Assembly (NCBI RefSeq): GCF_017591435.1
Contig: NC_059256.1
Coordinates: 10,334,249-10,398,248 of the forward strand
Direction of reading: 5' to 3'
Length of the DNA: 64,000 bases
Source of the DNA: Portunus trituberculatus
Lineage: Eukaryota; Arthropoda; Malacostraca; Decapoda; Portunidae
Shown one piece after another: positions 16,850 to 30,503 of the stretch. Every line of letters begins with the position of its first letter. The first letter of the stretch is position 1. The translations under genes and the position numbers were made by a program. Below the pieces are notes generated by a model. That model was given only the letters and a program-made list of their open reading frames with translations. It searched no databases and was not told the origin of the DNA.

Positions 16850-16855
<6 letters not shown>
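16616..16855 (-). mobile_element. tRNA-Val-headed SINE, deletion-riddled, with (AC)n tail
   Basis: Matches 7502-7786 through gtttgatctgctgcagtctc, ctgagaccaggcacacacca and gacacacccaaatatct, but with many small deletions. The tRNA head is reduced to agctctaaccactga. The (AC)n tail at 16616-16629 meets LINE F. Confidence 0.75.
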
Positions 16856-16893
<38 letters not shown>

Positions 16894-17943
16894 ATTCACC
16901 TCTTGTCTTACCATCTTATTACAATCTCAATCATCCATCTTTACTCCACAACATCCACACATTCAACACCACAACTCCAGTTACATCTATTTATCTTCCA
17001 ACATTCACACCACAACACAAACAACAAACAATAGTTACAGTCTTTTTTCTTCACACAACATTCACACCACAACATCCAACAACCCACAAAAGTTCTTCCA
17101 GTCTTTTATGCTTCTATCAAACTTCACACCACAGTCTACACTCCACAAACACATTCTAGTATTCCACAGTCTTTTTCTTCTTCAACAATTACTTCACCAC
17201 AACATCCAAACAAGATTCAGTCGAGAAATATGTTCAGTCTTTCTGCTTGAACCAACACAGTTCACATTCTGTTGAACAAACAAAAACTAAAAAAGCGAGG
17301 AAATGTTCTCTTTGAATGGTGAACACATTAACATTCCTCCAAACACAAGACCACAATCATTACAGTCCTATTTCTCTTGAACAACATTCACACCACAATA
17401 CAAACATTTGAATCAGTTCAGTCCTGTTTCTTCTTCACACTTCACACCACAACACACTACAACAGCACAATCAGTTCAGTGCATTTATTTCCAACATTCA
17501 CACCACAACCACTAACAAAACAATTCAGTTACAGTCTTTCTCTTCACAAACATTCACAACAACAACACACAAAATAGTTGTTCAGTATATTCTGCTTAAC
17601 AAAATTAACACACAACATACACACCAAAATATTACAGTTATTTCTCTTCACTTCTTCCAGATAAACAGAAAATAGTTCATTTTTTCTGCATTCACATTCC
17701 ACAAAATACACAAACACTCATTCAGTCATTTCTCTTCCAAACTTCACAAAAACTAAACACACCAAATAGTTTTCTATGTGTAAAACATTATTTGTATTCA
17801 AGCAACTCATTATACTCTCCATACATCTTTATTTTTTTTTTTGTGTTGTGTTTTTACCTTTAACCTTTGTATTTTCACTCTAGGCTCTCCTTCCAACTTT
17901 AACTTCTTTATCCTTTCTTGCTTCTTCATCCTTTCCACTTTCA
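16853..17943. repeat. Poly-T and CA/TTC-rich low-complexity DNA up to the gap
   Basis: A 38-base T run (16853-16890), then ~1 kb in which acattcacaccacaac and cagtctttttcttc-like motifs alternate irregularly. No gene. Quality may be poor next to the gap. Confidence 0.6.
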
Positions 17944-18443
17944 NNNNNNNNNNNNNNNNNNNNNNNNNNNNNNNNNNNNNNNNNNNNNNNNNNNNNNNNN
18001 NNNNNNNNNNNNNNNNNNNNNNNNNNNNNNNNNNNNNNNNNNNNNNNNNNNNNNNNNNNNNNNNNNNNNNNNNNNNNNNNNNNNNNNNNNNNNNNNNNNN
18101 NNNNNNNNNNNNNNNNNNNNNNNNNNNNNNNNNNNNNNNNNNNNNNNNNNNNNNNNNNNNNNNNNNNNNNNNNNNNNNNNNNNNNNNNNNNNNNNNNNNN
18201 NNNNNNNNNNNNNNNNNNNNNNNNNNNNNNNNNNNNNNNNNNNNNNNNNNNNNNNNNNNNNNNNNNNNNNNNNNNNNNNNNNNNNNNNNNNNNNNNNNNN
18301 NNNNNNNNNNNNNNNNNNNNNNNNNNNNNNNNNNNNNNNNNNNNNNNNNNNNNNNNNNNNNNNNNNNNNNNNNNNNNNNNNNNNNNNNNNNNNNNNNNNN
18401 NNNNNNNNNNNNNNNNNNNNNNNNNNNNNNNNNNNNNNNNNNN
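17944..18443. other. Assembly gap, 500 N
   Basis: Exactly 500 N, a conventional placeholder for a scaffold join of unknown size. Any open frame spanning it is meaningless. Derlin-2's missing 3' exons could be lost here. Confidence 0.99.
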
Positions 18444-20499
18444 AATAAATCATTTTATTTATCTTCTGGCTTGTTAAATTTACACAATTGTGAAAACAAG
18501 AATGAAATACTGTGCAAATGACTTTTTTATGTATATGATCACATGTATTCTTTGGAGCTCATTAAACCTAACTGTACTAACCTTACTTAACCCCAAAACA
18601 TAGGTACCTTCCCCTCCACCTGAGCTTGGTAATTTATGTTATTAAAATAATTATTTGTAACTCATTAAACCTAGCAAACCTGACTTATTAATATTAACCT
18701 CAATTAATATATAACCCCAAACATAACTCTGCTCTTGATAATTTATGCTACTACATTTATTCATATGTGATTCATCAAACCTAGCAAACAGGTAAATGTA
18801 TAAGTGTTTATGTTAGTTGTCCAAGTGAAAGAGAGGAAAAACTTCCACATGTGGCAGGAAAATTAGGAGGTATAGAGAGAGAGAAGGCCAGTGTTATTAT
18901 CATGGCAACACAGTACTTTGTGAGGGGAAAGGCCATGTTTTGTTTGTAGGAAAGGAGGGGGAGGGAATATAACAAAAACACTGGTTTGTGACCAAACAAA
19001 GTGCGGGAAAAGTCCAGAATGGCACCTCCTTTCTGATCATTGAAACAAGCATGCAAGGTGATAGAGTGCTTACTATACAACATGTCTGTGATGTTTTCGA
19101 TGTGGGGACGGCTTTTGTAAGGCCATAGTAATTAAATGAATATTCCAGTGCCTGCGCTAACAAGTCCACAATGATTTGTTTTTTGTTATTTTGGGTTAGT
19201 GTCTCCATTTTGGTTAAGCTGAGTTTGTGTTTGTGCTAAGGTTAGGTTAGGTTAGGATAGTTTATAGGGGGGGGGGAGTGTGGGGATGCAGCCACCCAGC
19301 TAGCAGGTTAGGTTAGGTCAGGATAATTTCAACAAAAATTATCCATGAATTTTTACATTTTTCCAATTATTTCTGGTAAGGTTAGGTGGACGGTTAGGTT
19401 AAGTTAGGATTGGATTATTGGAGGGGGGAGGGCTACCAGGTTATTAGGTTAGGTTAAGATAATTTCAGTGAAAATTATCCAAGAATTTTTTCATTTTCCA
19501 AATTTTCTAAGGACAGAAACGGCTGTTTATGTCCTTAGATTTTTTATCGCCATATCTCGCCCCTTTTGGCTCACCCCCTCAAACTCCCGATTCCCCACAG
19601 TCCCCATGCTTCCAGGGGTGGGATGGTGGAAAAGAGGGAGGTCCAATTCTGTACTTTAACACAAAGTGCAAGTTCATTCACAACAGATTGAAAACTGCCA
19701 CACACAAATACTTTTATCCTGAAGTGAGAGTTTGGTGTAAGACTGTAAATTTGCCATAACTCTTGGGGGGTACAGGGCTCCCTTGCTGGGTTTGGTTAGT
19801 TAGCCTTTAGGATTTTGGTTAAATATAATGGACAAAGCCACAAACGTAACAAGTGGTTGGCAACGCTACTCACCAATAACCAAGCATCGCTCGCCGCCAC
19901 CAAATGATTTGATGAGATTTTTTTATATATCATTTTGTGGATTTTTTACCTTTTGCAACGCTGATTACTCGATTTAATGCTCGTTGGGAATGAGAGGTAG
20001 GCCAGGAATAACTCGCAGCTGAACACAGTGCCATAACTGGGAAAATATTGATTTGCGACAGAAATGATGTATGCCATGAATCAATTCACTGCATTTGTCA
20101 CCACAAAATGACAAGCCACATCACAGAGTCCAGGGTTAGCTCAAACTGCAAACTGACCACTACACACAAACATTGAGAAGAGTTGCGCGGCCCTATTTCC
20201 TTGTTTTTTGGGGCAACACAGAGCCAAACACTGCTGCGTAGTGCTTACCTCCACAAATAGATACTGAGCCGCACCACCACCAGGGCTGCAACGCTCCCTG
20301 TGTGTGCTGTGTGCTGTGTAGCCAGCAGACACTCTGACACAGCCAGGCGGAGGCGGAGGGCGAGGCAAGCAAGCTGTTTCTGTGTCCCAGGCGGAGCTGT
20401 GATGCTGTGGTCCTGTGGAGGCGGAGGCAGGTGAGAGTGACATCCACCACGCAGGACTGTTCCCTCACCCACGGCTGTGCATTGGGATTGGGATCACTC
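18444..20499. other. No gene recognised apart from telomere-like repeats
   Basis: Minus-strand short frames at 18808-19208 and 20141-20501 have no known motif. On the minus strand a consensus donor (ggag|gtaagc, about 20250-20245) follows a GC-rich stretch (20250-20470), possibly a non-coding exon. The second copy is at about 49480. Confidence 0.4.
19236..19480. repeat. TTAGG-rich tandem duplication
   Basis: aaggttaggttaggttagga at 19239, then two ~150-bp units that each carry ggttaggt, aggataatttca and aaaattatcca(t/a)gaatttt. The second copy is at 48469-48705. Confidence 0.75.
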
Positions 20500-21590
20500 A
20501 TATAGTTTATTCGGTAAAATTATATGAATATTTGGAAACAAATTTTTGCAGAAAGGCTTCTCTTTCTCACAGATCAATGAAGATAGTTGTGGGTGGTCAG
20601 GTCAGTTCTTTATTCCCAGTTGTTAGTGGGGTACCTCAAGGCTCTGTATTAGGTCCTCTTCTTTTTTCTTATCTATATAAACCACACTGGGGCTTCCTTG
20701 CCATGTAACTTTAAACTATTTGCTGGTGACCTTTTCTTTATAAAGCTTAATAATCTCTCCACTATATTGCAAGACATCAGCACTGTTCAAAGAGATATTA
20801 TTTTTTTTATTGCAGTTGCTGAATCCTGGGACCTAAAAAATAATGCTGACAAGACCAAGTGTGTAAGTTTTGGTGTCAATGTTTGTCAGATTTATGATCT
20901 GGGACACTATTCATTATAATTATATGGTAAAAGGTGACGTTGCAGTGGATTTAGGGATAACTATAGAGCCATCATTAAGATTTCACATTCACATTCAGTC
21001 CTTGGTGTCTAAAGCTGCTGGGCTAGCAAACTCGCTTCTGAAATCCACTAGCTGTGTGCCGGTCTCGTTCCTTCATGGTAAAGCTTTTCGTCACTCATAT
21101 AATACGTCCTCTACTGGAGTTTGCGTCCCCAGTGTGAAATACAGCTTACATCATGGATTTGACTCTTGGAATCTGTTCGGCGACGTTGGACTAAGCAAGT
21201 TACAGCCAGTGCAGGTCTTGGTAACGCGTCTTATGGCCAACGTCTCAAAGTTTTGGATCTGTATTCTGTCAAAGGGCGTTTGTTTCGTGTTGATTTAATC
21301 AAGTGCTGGAACATCTTCCATGGGATGTCTGCTACGTGTTGCTCCTACTGATACTTTTATCATGGTCCCTTTGAGAGGGATGTTGAGAGGACATGAATTG
21401 AAGATATTTGTTCCCCACGCATCCTGTGAGGCCAGACATAGATATTTATCATTCCGAGTAGTCAGGCATTGTAATGCTCTCCCTGCTGAGTTAGCTGAAA
21501 CGGACAACCTCAGTACATTAAAAGGGAATCGGTGACTTTTTAGGTGATGAACTATTCGACTATAGTGAGTCACTAACTGCCATCACATTC
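20500..21590 (+). pseudogene. LINE H, old reverse transcriptase fragment (copy 1)
   Basis: VSGVPQGSVLGPLLFSYL, LFAGDLFFIKLNNLS (catalytic FADD lost), ESWDLKNNADKTKCVSFGV, LGITIEPSLRFHIHIQSL, then RRRWTKQVTASAG and RYLSFRVVRHCNALPAELAE. These are the RT and C-terminal domains of a non-LTR element spread over several frames. Copy 2 is at 49730-50815. Confidence 0.8.
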
Positions 21591-22984
21591 TCCTTGTCTT
21601 TATAATATAATGGCTTATGGCGCACTTTCCAGTCATGTTTTCATCCTTTTCTCTGCTTTGGTTCCTGTTCTTTTTTGGACAGGCATGCTAGCCACTGTGG
21701 GGTTCTCTCCAAGGGAGCCCAACCAGGTAAGTAATAGATAGTTATCATAGACATTTGTCACTAAGCTCCGCCCGGCGCCCACTGGGCACTGGCTTCACTT
21801 TCTAAGCACAGCGGGAAAGGGCCGTGCCGCTGTCGCGTGCGAAATTTGACCTCCATGCGAAAATATCCCCTGGGTTCCACACCCCTCTGTTATCTTTGCT
21901 CAAACTCGTAGATAGAAGGATCTATGGGGCTGATATCCCAGGCAGAGTAAGCACGATCATCAATTGTCATTATGAGCGTACAAAACACATCGTCAGTAGT
22001 CTTTTAATGTGCTACTTACAGAATGTGTGAAGCCTCCAAACAGCTCCGACAGGCACTGCAGCTCCGCATGACACCGACATGCCATCGCGCACTTTCACTT
22101 TTTTTTTTTTTTTATGATAGATACAGTGAGGTTTACACTTCTTTTAATAGGCTAGAGAAATGGATGATTCATGCTGCTCCAGGCAAATTTCCAGTGAGAA
22201 ATATCAGAGATAGAGTTGCCACAAGACAATCTCTAAGTGTCAACTTTAATACACTGAGGTAAAAGCCTTAACAAACAGGTGAGCCATAACTTTGCCTTCA
22301 TTAGGCATTATCCCTTCCTATCAGATTGGGTCAGAATAGCTTAGAGTTGGTACTGAGGGAGTAACTTAAGGACAATTCATATTGACGCTAAGATATATTA
22401 GTTTTTGCATTAGTAAATCATATTGTTTAAAGTGAGCAAGAACATTAATGGTTTGAGGAGAGTCTGCCACCCATCACTGTGTTATTTGTATGATAGCCAC
22501 ATCTCTTTCCTTGCATTCATGAAGAATAAAGGAGGTTTGGCGGGCCATGGAGGTGGAGACAATATGATTAAGAGGCACAAACCTGCTACAAAGAGGAATT
22601 AGGTTATTATAAAAGTTTAAGTACATATTATTAACAAAGATAAGCTATATCAAAATTCCAGTCCACATAAGAAAGATGTTCCTTCGTCTCCATGCCAATT
22701 AAGATATCAATATGGGAAATTCATCAGCTTCTGACCATGACTAGGGGGAACAACAGATAAACTAGAAGCTAGACACACTGGGAAAATACTGTACAATGAT
22801 ATGAATCATGTATATATTATCTGTACGGACTTAAAATTTCGCCTCTCTGCGGAGGTACAGACTTCAAATTCTGCCTTTCCGTACCTGTCACTTCCGCACT
22901 TTCAAAAACTTTTCCGCACTTCGGACCTCCGCAGTCCACACCTCGTTTGGTGGTCTTCCGCAGTCCACACCTCGTTTGGTGGTC
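21591..22984. other. No gene recognised
   Basis: Low-motif DNA with a 15-base T run at about 22098. A ~30-bp segment, ccgcagtccacacctcgttt, is present twice at 22930-22985 but once in copy 2 (52151-52182), so slippage happened after duplication. Confidence 0.5.
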
Positions 22985-23335
22985 CGCAGACAGTGGCGTA
23001 GTGGATAAGGTGGTTGTGGTGGGATTGGGCAGACATCTACGCATAGGTTCAAATCCCACCACATACTGCTTTGAAGCTGTGTCATTTATCGAGTGGTTTC
23101 AAGTTACCTACATGTCACCATGGTACACTAGGTTCCAGTTGGTTACACCAAAGATGTGCTTGGCTGGTGATATGGACCCTAATAAGGGTACTATAAATAA
23201 AATTGCCTGCACCACAAATGGGCGAAAGCTGAACAGTGCTTCCCACATATACTCTTGAAGTATGCCTACAGGCGCTATAGGCCATACCGTAATAAAAGAA
23301 AATAAATAAAATAAATAAAAGAATAAAAAGAAAGG
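22985..23335 (+). mobile_element. Second tRNA-derived SINE family, copy 1
   Basis: A-box-like agtggcgtagtggataaggt and B box ataggttcaaatcccacca sit ~45 bp apart, followed by a ~230-bp body (tatggaccctaataagggta, ctataggccataccgtaata) and an AATAAA-type tail at 23290-23330. Copy 2 is at 52188-52530. The tail differs from the (AC)n tail of the other SINE. Confidence 0.8.
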
Positions 23336-23798
23336 TAGGGAGAAGCGGAGGTGTGACCAAGGTAGGAAGTGCCCAGCTCTGTCTATAAGTGAGCTATGCT
23401 GCTGGTTGTGGTTTGTGTCTGCTGGCAGGGGACGTGACCAGTGCTGCGATCTTGTCCCTGAATACACCCTTAACATTACCCTGGGCCTGTTTGCGTTAAC
23501 ATTACACTGTTTGTTCAAACAATAAATAAATCAATAAATTTATTAAAGATCATTTATATGTATGTATGTACATGCAAAAACACTAGTACCATAATATGTA
23601 GTGATGAAATAATATTACCCTGAAATGAAATAATGTTAGCCTGATAGTGTTCAAATTCCCCTAAAACAAGGTAATTATCCTGCACCTGGCAGCTGTGGAC
23701 GCGACCCATGCAGCGAGTGGCCCTTGTATCTCTTACCTCTGGGCGGGCAGGGCGTGGACAAAAGTGGATATGCAAAGTTTGTCCCTAGTGGGTATTAA

Positions 23799-23991
23799 CC
23801 CTTCAGTACTGGGACACAGTTTTACCTTGAGATTTGTGTACCATTAGACCATTTTATTGACATTCGGAAGGGTCTATGGAGGTCACAAGATTAATGGCGA
23901 CAGTCTTCACTATTTGATCTCCACATTAAGTTTCTGAAGCACCAAATAATTTGCAGAATGAATATGGAAATGCATCATGCTACTGAAGGGG
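23799..23991. mobile_element. piggyBac-like MITE, 193 bp
   Basis: Flanked by TTAA at 23795-23798 and 23992-23995. The ends are cccttcagtac and gctactgaagggg, near-perfect inverted repeats starting CCC. No coding capacity. Relatives: 6288-6458 and the tandem arrays at 52973-53680 and 57112-57833. Confidence 0.85.
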
Positions 23992-24058
23992 TTAAGTTAT
24001 GTAGGCAGCAAGGGATAGTGCAATCTGTCACAGGTGGGAATATTCCAGAAATTAATTG

Positions 24059-24109
<51 letters not shown>

Positions 24110-24130
24110 ATAAGCCTGATGGATTATATG
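24059..24130. repeat. (GT)n with one gataagcctgatgg unit
   Basis: A (TG)n tract of about 22 units, then aggtgataagcctgatggat before the LINE C 3' terminus attcacctagttgtaattt. Confidence 0.9.
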
Positions 24131-24615
24131 TATTCACCTAGTTGTAATTTTACAGGGCCTGGGTATCATACTGGTGTGGCCCCGTCTCCATATCTACACA
24201 CATCCAACTTTCCTTTAAAACTATGCACACTCCTTGCTGACACCACCTCCTCACTCAAACCATTCCACACCTCCACACATCTTTGTGGGAAACTATATTT
24301 TTTCACATCCTTCAAGCATATTCCCTTGGCTATCTTTTTACTATGCGATCTTGTAGTTCTACTTAAGTTTTCCTCTCTCAACATCATTTGCTCATTATCC
24401 ACTTCATCCAGTCCATTCAACAGTTTATAAACCTGTATTAAATCTCCTCTTTCTCTTCTTTGTTCCAAGGTAAGCAAATTCATTTCTTTTAATCTCTCCT
24501 CATAGGTCATTTCTGCCAATTCCGGAACCATTTTTGTTGCCATTCTCTGCAATCTCTCCAACTTCCTTATATGCTTGTTTTTATAAGGGGACCAAACCAC
24601 TCCAGCATATTCCAA
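24131..24615 (-). pseudogene. LINE C 3' fragment, copy 1
   Basis: Minus strand: MEYAGVVWSPYKNKHIRKLE, MVPELAEMTYEERLKEMNLL, YKLLNGLDEVDNEQMMLREE, KYSFPQRCVEVWNGLSEEVV and CRYGDGATPV then stop, in one frame of 149 codons. 3' end aaaattacaactaggtgaat. The 5' truncation lies in (AC)n. Confidence 0.88.
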
Positions 24616-24854
24616 TCTTGGTGTGTGTGTGTGTGTGTGTGTGTGTGATAGAGGTGATAAGCCTGATGGACTGTCTGTGTGTGTGTGTGCAGGTGATAAG
24701 CCTGATGGATTATATGTGTGTGTGTGTGTGTGTGTCTGAGGTGATAAGCCTGATGGATTGTCTATGTGTGTGTGTGTGTGTGTGTGTGAGATAGAGGTGA
24801 TAAGCCTGATGGATTGTCTGTGTGTGTGTGTGCGAGGTGATAAGCCTGATGGAT

Positions 24855-24885
<31 letters not shown>
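24616..24885. repeat. Minisatellite: gaggtgataagcctgatgga + (TG)n
   Basis: Six ~40-55 bp units of gaggtgataagcctgatgga followed by tt(g/a)t(c/a)t and variable (TG)n. A further unit is at 24109 and one at 25801, beyond LINE B. Confidence 0.9.
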
Positions 24886-24886
<1 letters not shown>

Positions 24887-24889
<3 letters not shown>

Positions 24890-25775
24890 ACCTATTTGTA
24901 TTTACCTATTTGTGTATTACAGGGCCCGAGCTAAGCTCTCTGTGTCCTGTCTCCTTGTCCATTCCTGTCATATCTCTCTTTCATCTGATTGACACACACC
25001 ACGTCAACGACATCACTGCTCAGTTTATTCCACTTATCAATGCTATGATGCGGGAAACTGTATTTTCTCACATAATTTAGACAGATGTCCTTTATTAGTT
25101 TTTTTTTTTTCCATGTCCTCGGAGATGATTACTTGTGGTCACCTTTATCAACTCTCTGTCCAATATGTCAATCTTGTTCACCAATTTATACATAGTATAA
25201 ATTGGTTCTTCTCTCTTCTAATGTGGTCAGCCCAGTTCCCTCAGCCTTTGGTCATAGTCTAACTCCCTCAGTCCTGATACCATCCTTGTTGCCAGCCTCT
25301 GTACCCTTTCCACCTTCACATTTTTCTTCACATGCAGTGACCAGACGCAACCTGCATATTCTAACTGGGGTCTTATTAAAGTGCATAGTATCTTCTTCAT
25401 CATTCCTTCATCTAGGTAGTGGAATGCAAGACCAATATTTTGAAACATGTTATATGTTTTCAAAAATATCTTGTTAATGTGTTTCTCTGGTGACAGAGTG
25501 TTTTGCACGGTTACTCCTAAGTCTTTCTCCTCATTGGTCTCTTTAATTTTCTCATCACCCAGTCTGTAATCCCTGTTTGCTCTGTATCTACTTCTTCCCA
25601 TTTTCATAACATGGCTCTTGTCTATATTAAATTCCATCTGCCACTCTTTACTCCACTCATATATTTTATCAAGATCTTCCTGTAACTTATTACAATCTTC
25701 CACATTCTTTACTCTCCTCGTAATTTTAGTATCGTCCGCGAACATGTTCATGTAACTGTCAATTCCTACTGGCAG
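24887..25775 (-). pseudogene. LINE B copy (antisense)
   Basis: Minus strand: MFADDTKITRRVKNVEDCNK, YEWSKEWQMEFNIDKSHVMK, MGRSRYRANRDYRLGDEKIK, EKDLGVTVQNTLSPEKHINK, GMMKKILCTLIRPQLEYAGC, then a frameshifted C-terminus. 3' end taatacacaaataggtaaat repeated as aaataggtaaac, then (AC)n. The 5' truncation is in cacacacatg within the GT minisatellite. Confidence 0.85.
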
Positions 25776-26514
25776 TTACATGTGTGTGTGTTTGTGTGTC
25801 TGAGGTGATAAGCCTAATAGATTGTCTGTGTGTTTGTGGTGGGAGCTGTTATCCTGTCTAATACAATAACTCACCAGTATTGTGCTATTTTGTTCTTCCA
25901 GGTTCACTAGTCTATTTTCTTCCTAGTTCATTACTTTTTGCTTGAATTTTACCTTTCTTATGGATTTTGTCTCCTACTCTACTGTATCTCTCTCTCTGGT
26001 AGTGTGTTACTGCCAGCATTACTGCACCAACACTGCAATTCTGTGTTCCTGACCAGCAAGGTGAAGAACTGAGACAAACTCACTGACAACACTTGGATGA
26101 GGATGAGAGGTGGAGAAGGAGAAGGGAACGAATGGACAGAGACAGCACACCTATGCAGGGCTGTGTGTGCTCAGTATTCAATCATACACTCAACACGCAT
26201 TGCTGGGTCGTCACGCCAGACACAGCTTGGTGAAGACTGTTGCATCCATGCCACAGTGAGTGCACAAAGGCTCAGTCTCAGCTGGTGCACACCCTAGGGC
26301 ACCAACCAGCCAGCAGGGAGGGGCACGTCACACAGGCACACGGCTCACTGCTTAGATCCAGCCAAGCACAAGTGTGGCCAATACTTACCGCTGCCACAAA
26401 CACCAAACACAGCCACCTCTCAAAAAGGAAAAGAACTTAACAGCATGTTACACACACACATTTATTGAAACACTTGCCCGCGTGTTAAACAAACAAACAC
26501 ACACCCACACACAC
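25776..26514. other. No gene recognised; possible minus-strand exon end
   Basis: Short plus-strand frames (26097-26440) lack motifs. On the minus strand ggcagcg|gtaagtat (about 26391-26380) is a textbook splice donor. CA-rich sequence at 26452-26515 leads into the LINE A 5' end. Confidence 0.35.
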
Positions 26515-28574
<2,060 letters not shown>

Positions 28575-29124
28575 TACAGGCAACCTCCGCTTAACGAAGG
28601 GGTTACGTTCCTAAAAAACACTTCGTTAAGCGAAACTTCATTAAGCAAACTGATTATAACAAGTTTAACCCCTGACTTGAACTTCTATTGAGAGTAAGCA
28701 AAGCGAGAGTGCATCATAGTACAGTGAAAGGTTTAATGAAAGTAAAAATTATGAAGTTTAACATTTAGGCAGTTAAATTTGTCATTATAATGTACACTTA
28801 TGTATGTATGTACGTAACTTTATAATGTTGATCTTAAATTTATGAAGGGAGGGAGAGTGAAACGAGAAAGACACTAACTGACAACCTGTGGAATGTAAAC
28901 AAAGGACGCATCATTGTACCGCATACAAAATTTGTGGACCACATTTCCACAAGGCTTTCCAATTTATCCATTGTAGTCACCAGTTCAGGTGGTTCTTTTA
29001 GCTTGCAAGGAAGATACGGTCTCACCAGCCTTCTTAATAAAGACACTGTCTCACCAGCCTTCTTAATAAAGACATGGTCTCACCAGCCTTCTTAATAAAG
29101 ATACTGTCTCACCAGCCTTCTTAA

Positions 29125-29958
29125 CCCGTAAAATCCGACAGGCCTTAAATAGGGCTGCATTGCACACTTCCGACAGTCCTTAAATGGGGCAGCTACTTTG
29201 AGCGCTAATAAAAACCGCGCTAGCATTGGTAGCGCTGCTATATTTGGTCATGACGTAGGCCTATGGTAGTACTGTCGGCTCCCAGGAAGCACACCGCTCT
29301 AGCCAGTTTTTTTTTTTTTTTTTTTTTAAAGGGGGGTGAAGAGAGGAGGTAGCTAGCTGAAGAGAAAGTGGGTGGGAAGAGAAGGGGTGAAGGAAAGTAA
29401 GAGAGAGATAGATGGTGGGCTTGACCACCTTGCTAATTTTAGGCTCTAGCCAGCTAGTCTCCCGCAAATTTCTGTGAGGTGCGTGAGTCGTGTCGCGGTG
29501 ATAATTATTTACGTATTTACGTATTTACTTATTTAAGGAACTATTATTTACAACTATGGCTACTGGTGCTAAGAGGAAGCTAAAGTTTAGTGATAAGCTA
29601 TTGTGACAACATCGTCACCCACGCTTGATAAAAACATACGTAACTATAATCAGCCAATATGAGTGAAAACACGAAAAACATGTGAAAACACATAAAAACA
29701 TGAGCAGTGCCTTACATTATGTAAGAATACACATAAAAGCACCTCCCCCAAGTTGCCGCTACCACAATCTTCTCCAATTATCGGTTATTATTCTGAGACA
29801 ACCACAGTGAGTAGAGCAATAAAAACTTGTAGGATGATGCATTGTCATGTCTACTAACAGCAGATTTTTTTCCAGAGTAATTTATAAGAGTTGATTTTTT
29901 TATGATAATTGCGGTAATGGGAGGGTGCGAATTTTGCAGCCATCGGTCTTAGCGGGTT
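29125..29958. mobile_element. piggyBac-like non-autonomous element inside the Tigger-like element
   Basis: TTAA at 29121-29124 and 29959-29962. Left end CCCGTAAAATCCGACAGGCC; right end, inverted, CCCGCTAAGACCG after two extra T. Inside, ATGGCTACTGGTGCTAAGAG (29556 on) opens 16 codons (KRKLKFSDKLL) ending in a stop, possibly the remnant of a transposase start. A poly-T of 23 lies at 29309-29331. Confidence 0.65.
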
Positions 29959-29962
29959 TTAA

Positions 29963-30334
29963 TAAAGATACTGTCTCACCAGCCTTCTTAATAGAGCCTG
30001 CTGACTTGAAAATAGTAGAGACAGTATATGGAGTCAAGATGGTGGCCAGCAATGCTATAGTTTTCTCGCCTCTCTCGTGTCTGTAAATAATATCCAGCTT
30101 GACTTCGAGAGTAAGAGACTTCCTGGTCTTCTTAGGAACGCTAGGCCACATCGTAGAGCATTTTGCTGGTAAGTTGAGCGAGTGAAGACGAGCTGCTGCT
30201 GACGCTGTCATGGGAGTGAGTGGTGCATGTGTTGTCCACGAGAGGCTTGATCTTGATCTTGATCTTGATTCTACAGGTGTCCCAGGATTTCTCCTGAGGC
30301 AGGCCTTATTATTTGCGGCTCCTGGTGTATTCAA
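29963..30334 (-). pseudogene. Tigger-like transposase N-terminus (HTH)
   Basis: Minus strand: MWPSVPKKTRKSLTLEVKLD then IIYRHERGEKT, LTPYTVSTIFKSAGSIKKAG and ETVSLL. This is the CENP-B N-terminal DNA-binding fold of Tigger/jerky proteins. The frame runs into the piggyBac-like insert at 29962, and the continuation (GETVSSLQAKRTT-like, plus MDKLESLVEMW) is at 28840-29100. The catalytic core is absent. Confidence 0.82.
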
Positions 30335-30503
30335 AAGCTTGTCGGCTTGCGTGATAGGCGGGCTTTCAAACTTGGAAAAAATTACCTGGATAAAACTTCG
30401 TTAAAGCGAGTTTGGTGTTCATTAAACGAGCAGATGGTAGTAAAATGAAACCTTTGTTGTGGCGAATTTGTTAGTGAACCTTCATTAAACGGGGTTGCCT
30501 GTA

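Larger units (their letters stand above)
18444..24614. repeat. Duplicated block, copy 1
   Basis: Collinear with 47676-54274 from aataaatcattttatttatc to a LINE C fragment, with few substitutions (e.g. catgtctgtgatg versus catgtttgtgatg) and several indels. It begins exactly at the end of the N gap. It holds TTAGG-like repeats, LINE H, a second SINE family, a piggyBac-like MITE and part of LINE C. Confidence 0.93.
28577..30501. mobile_element. Tigger/pogo-like DNA transposon inserted in LINE A
   Basis: Ends CAGGCAACCTCCGCTTAACG and, inverted, CAGGCAACCCCGTTTAATGA. TA target duplication at 28575-28576 and 30502-30503. It carries a CENP-B/Psq-type helix-turn-helix transposase start on the minus strand (29963-30334) but no DDE catalytic domain. 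A 29-bp segment (caccagccttcttaataaag) is repeated about four times at 29031-29125. It is itself split by a piggyBac-like insertion. Confidence 0.88.

Noticed and set aside
17841..18521. Open frames of 170-226 codons across the gap
   Set aside because: They consist of N; there is no sequence to translate.
20141..20501. Minus-strand frames of ~100 codons as genes
   Set aside because: Three overlapping frames of similar length with no motif, in GC-rich DNA where stops are rare; kept only as a possible non-coding exon.
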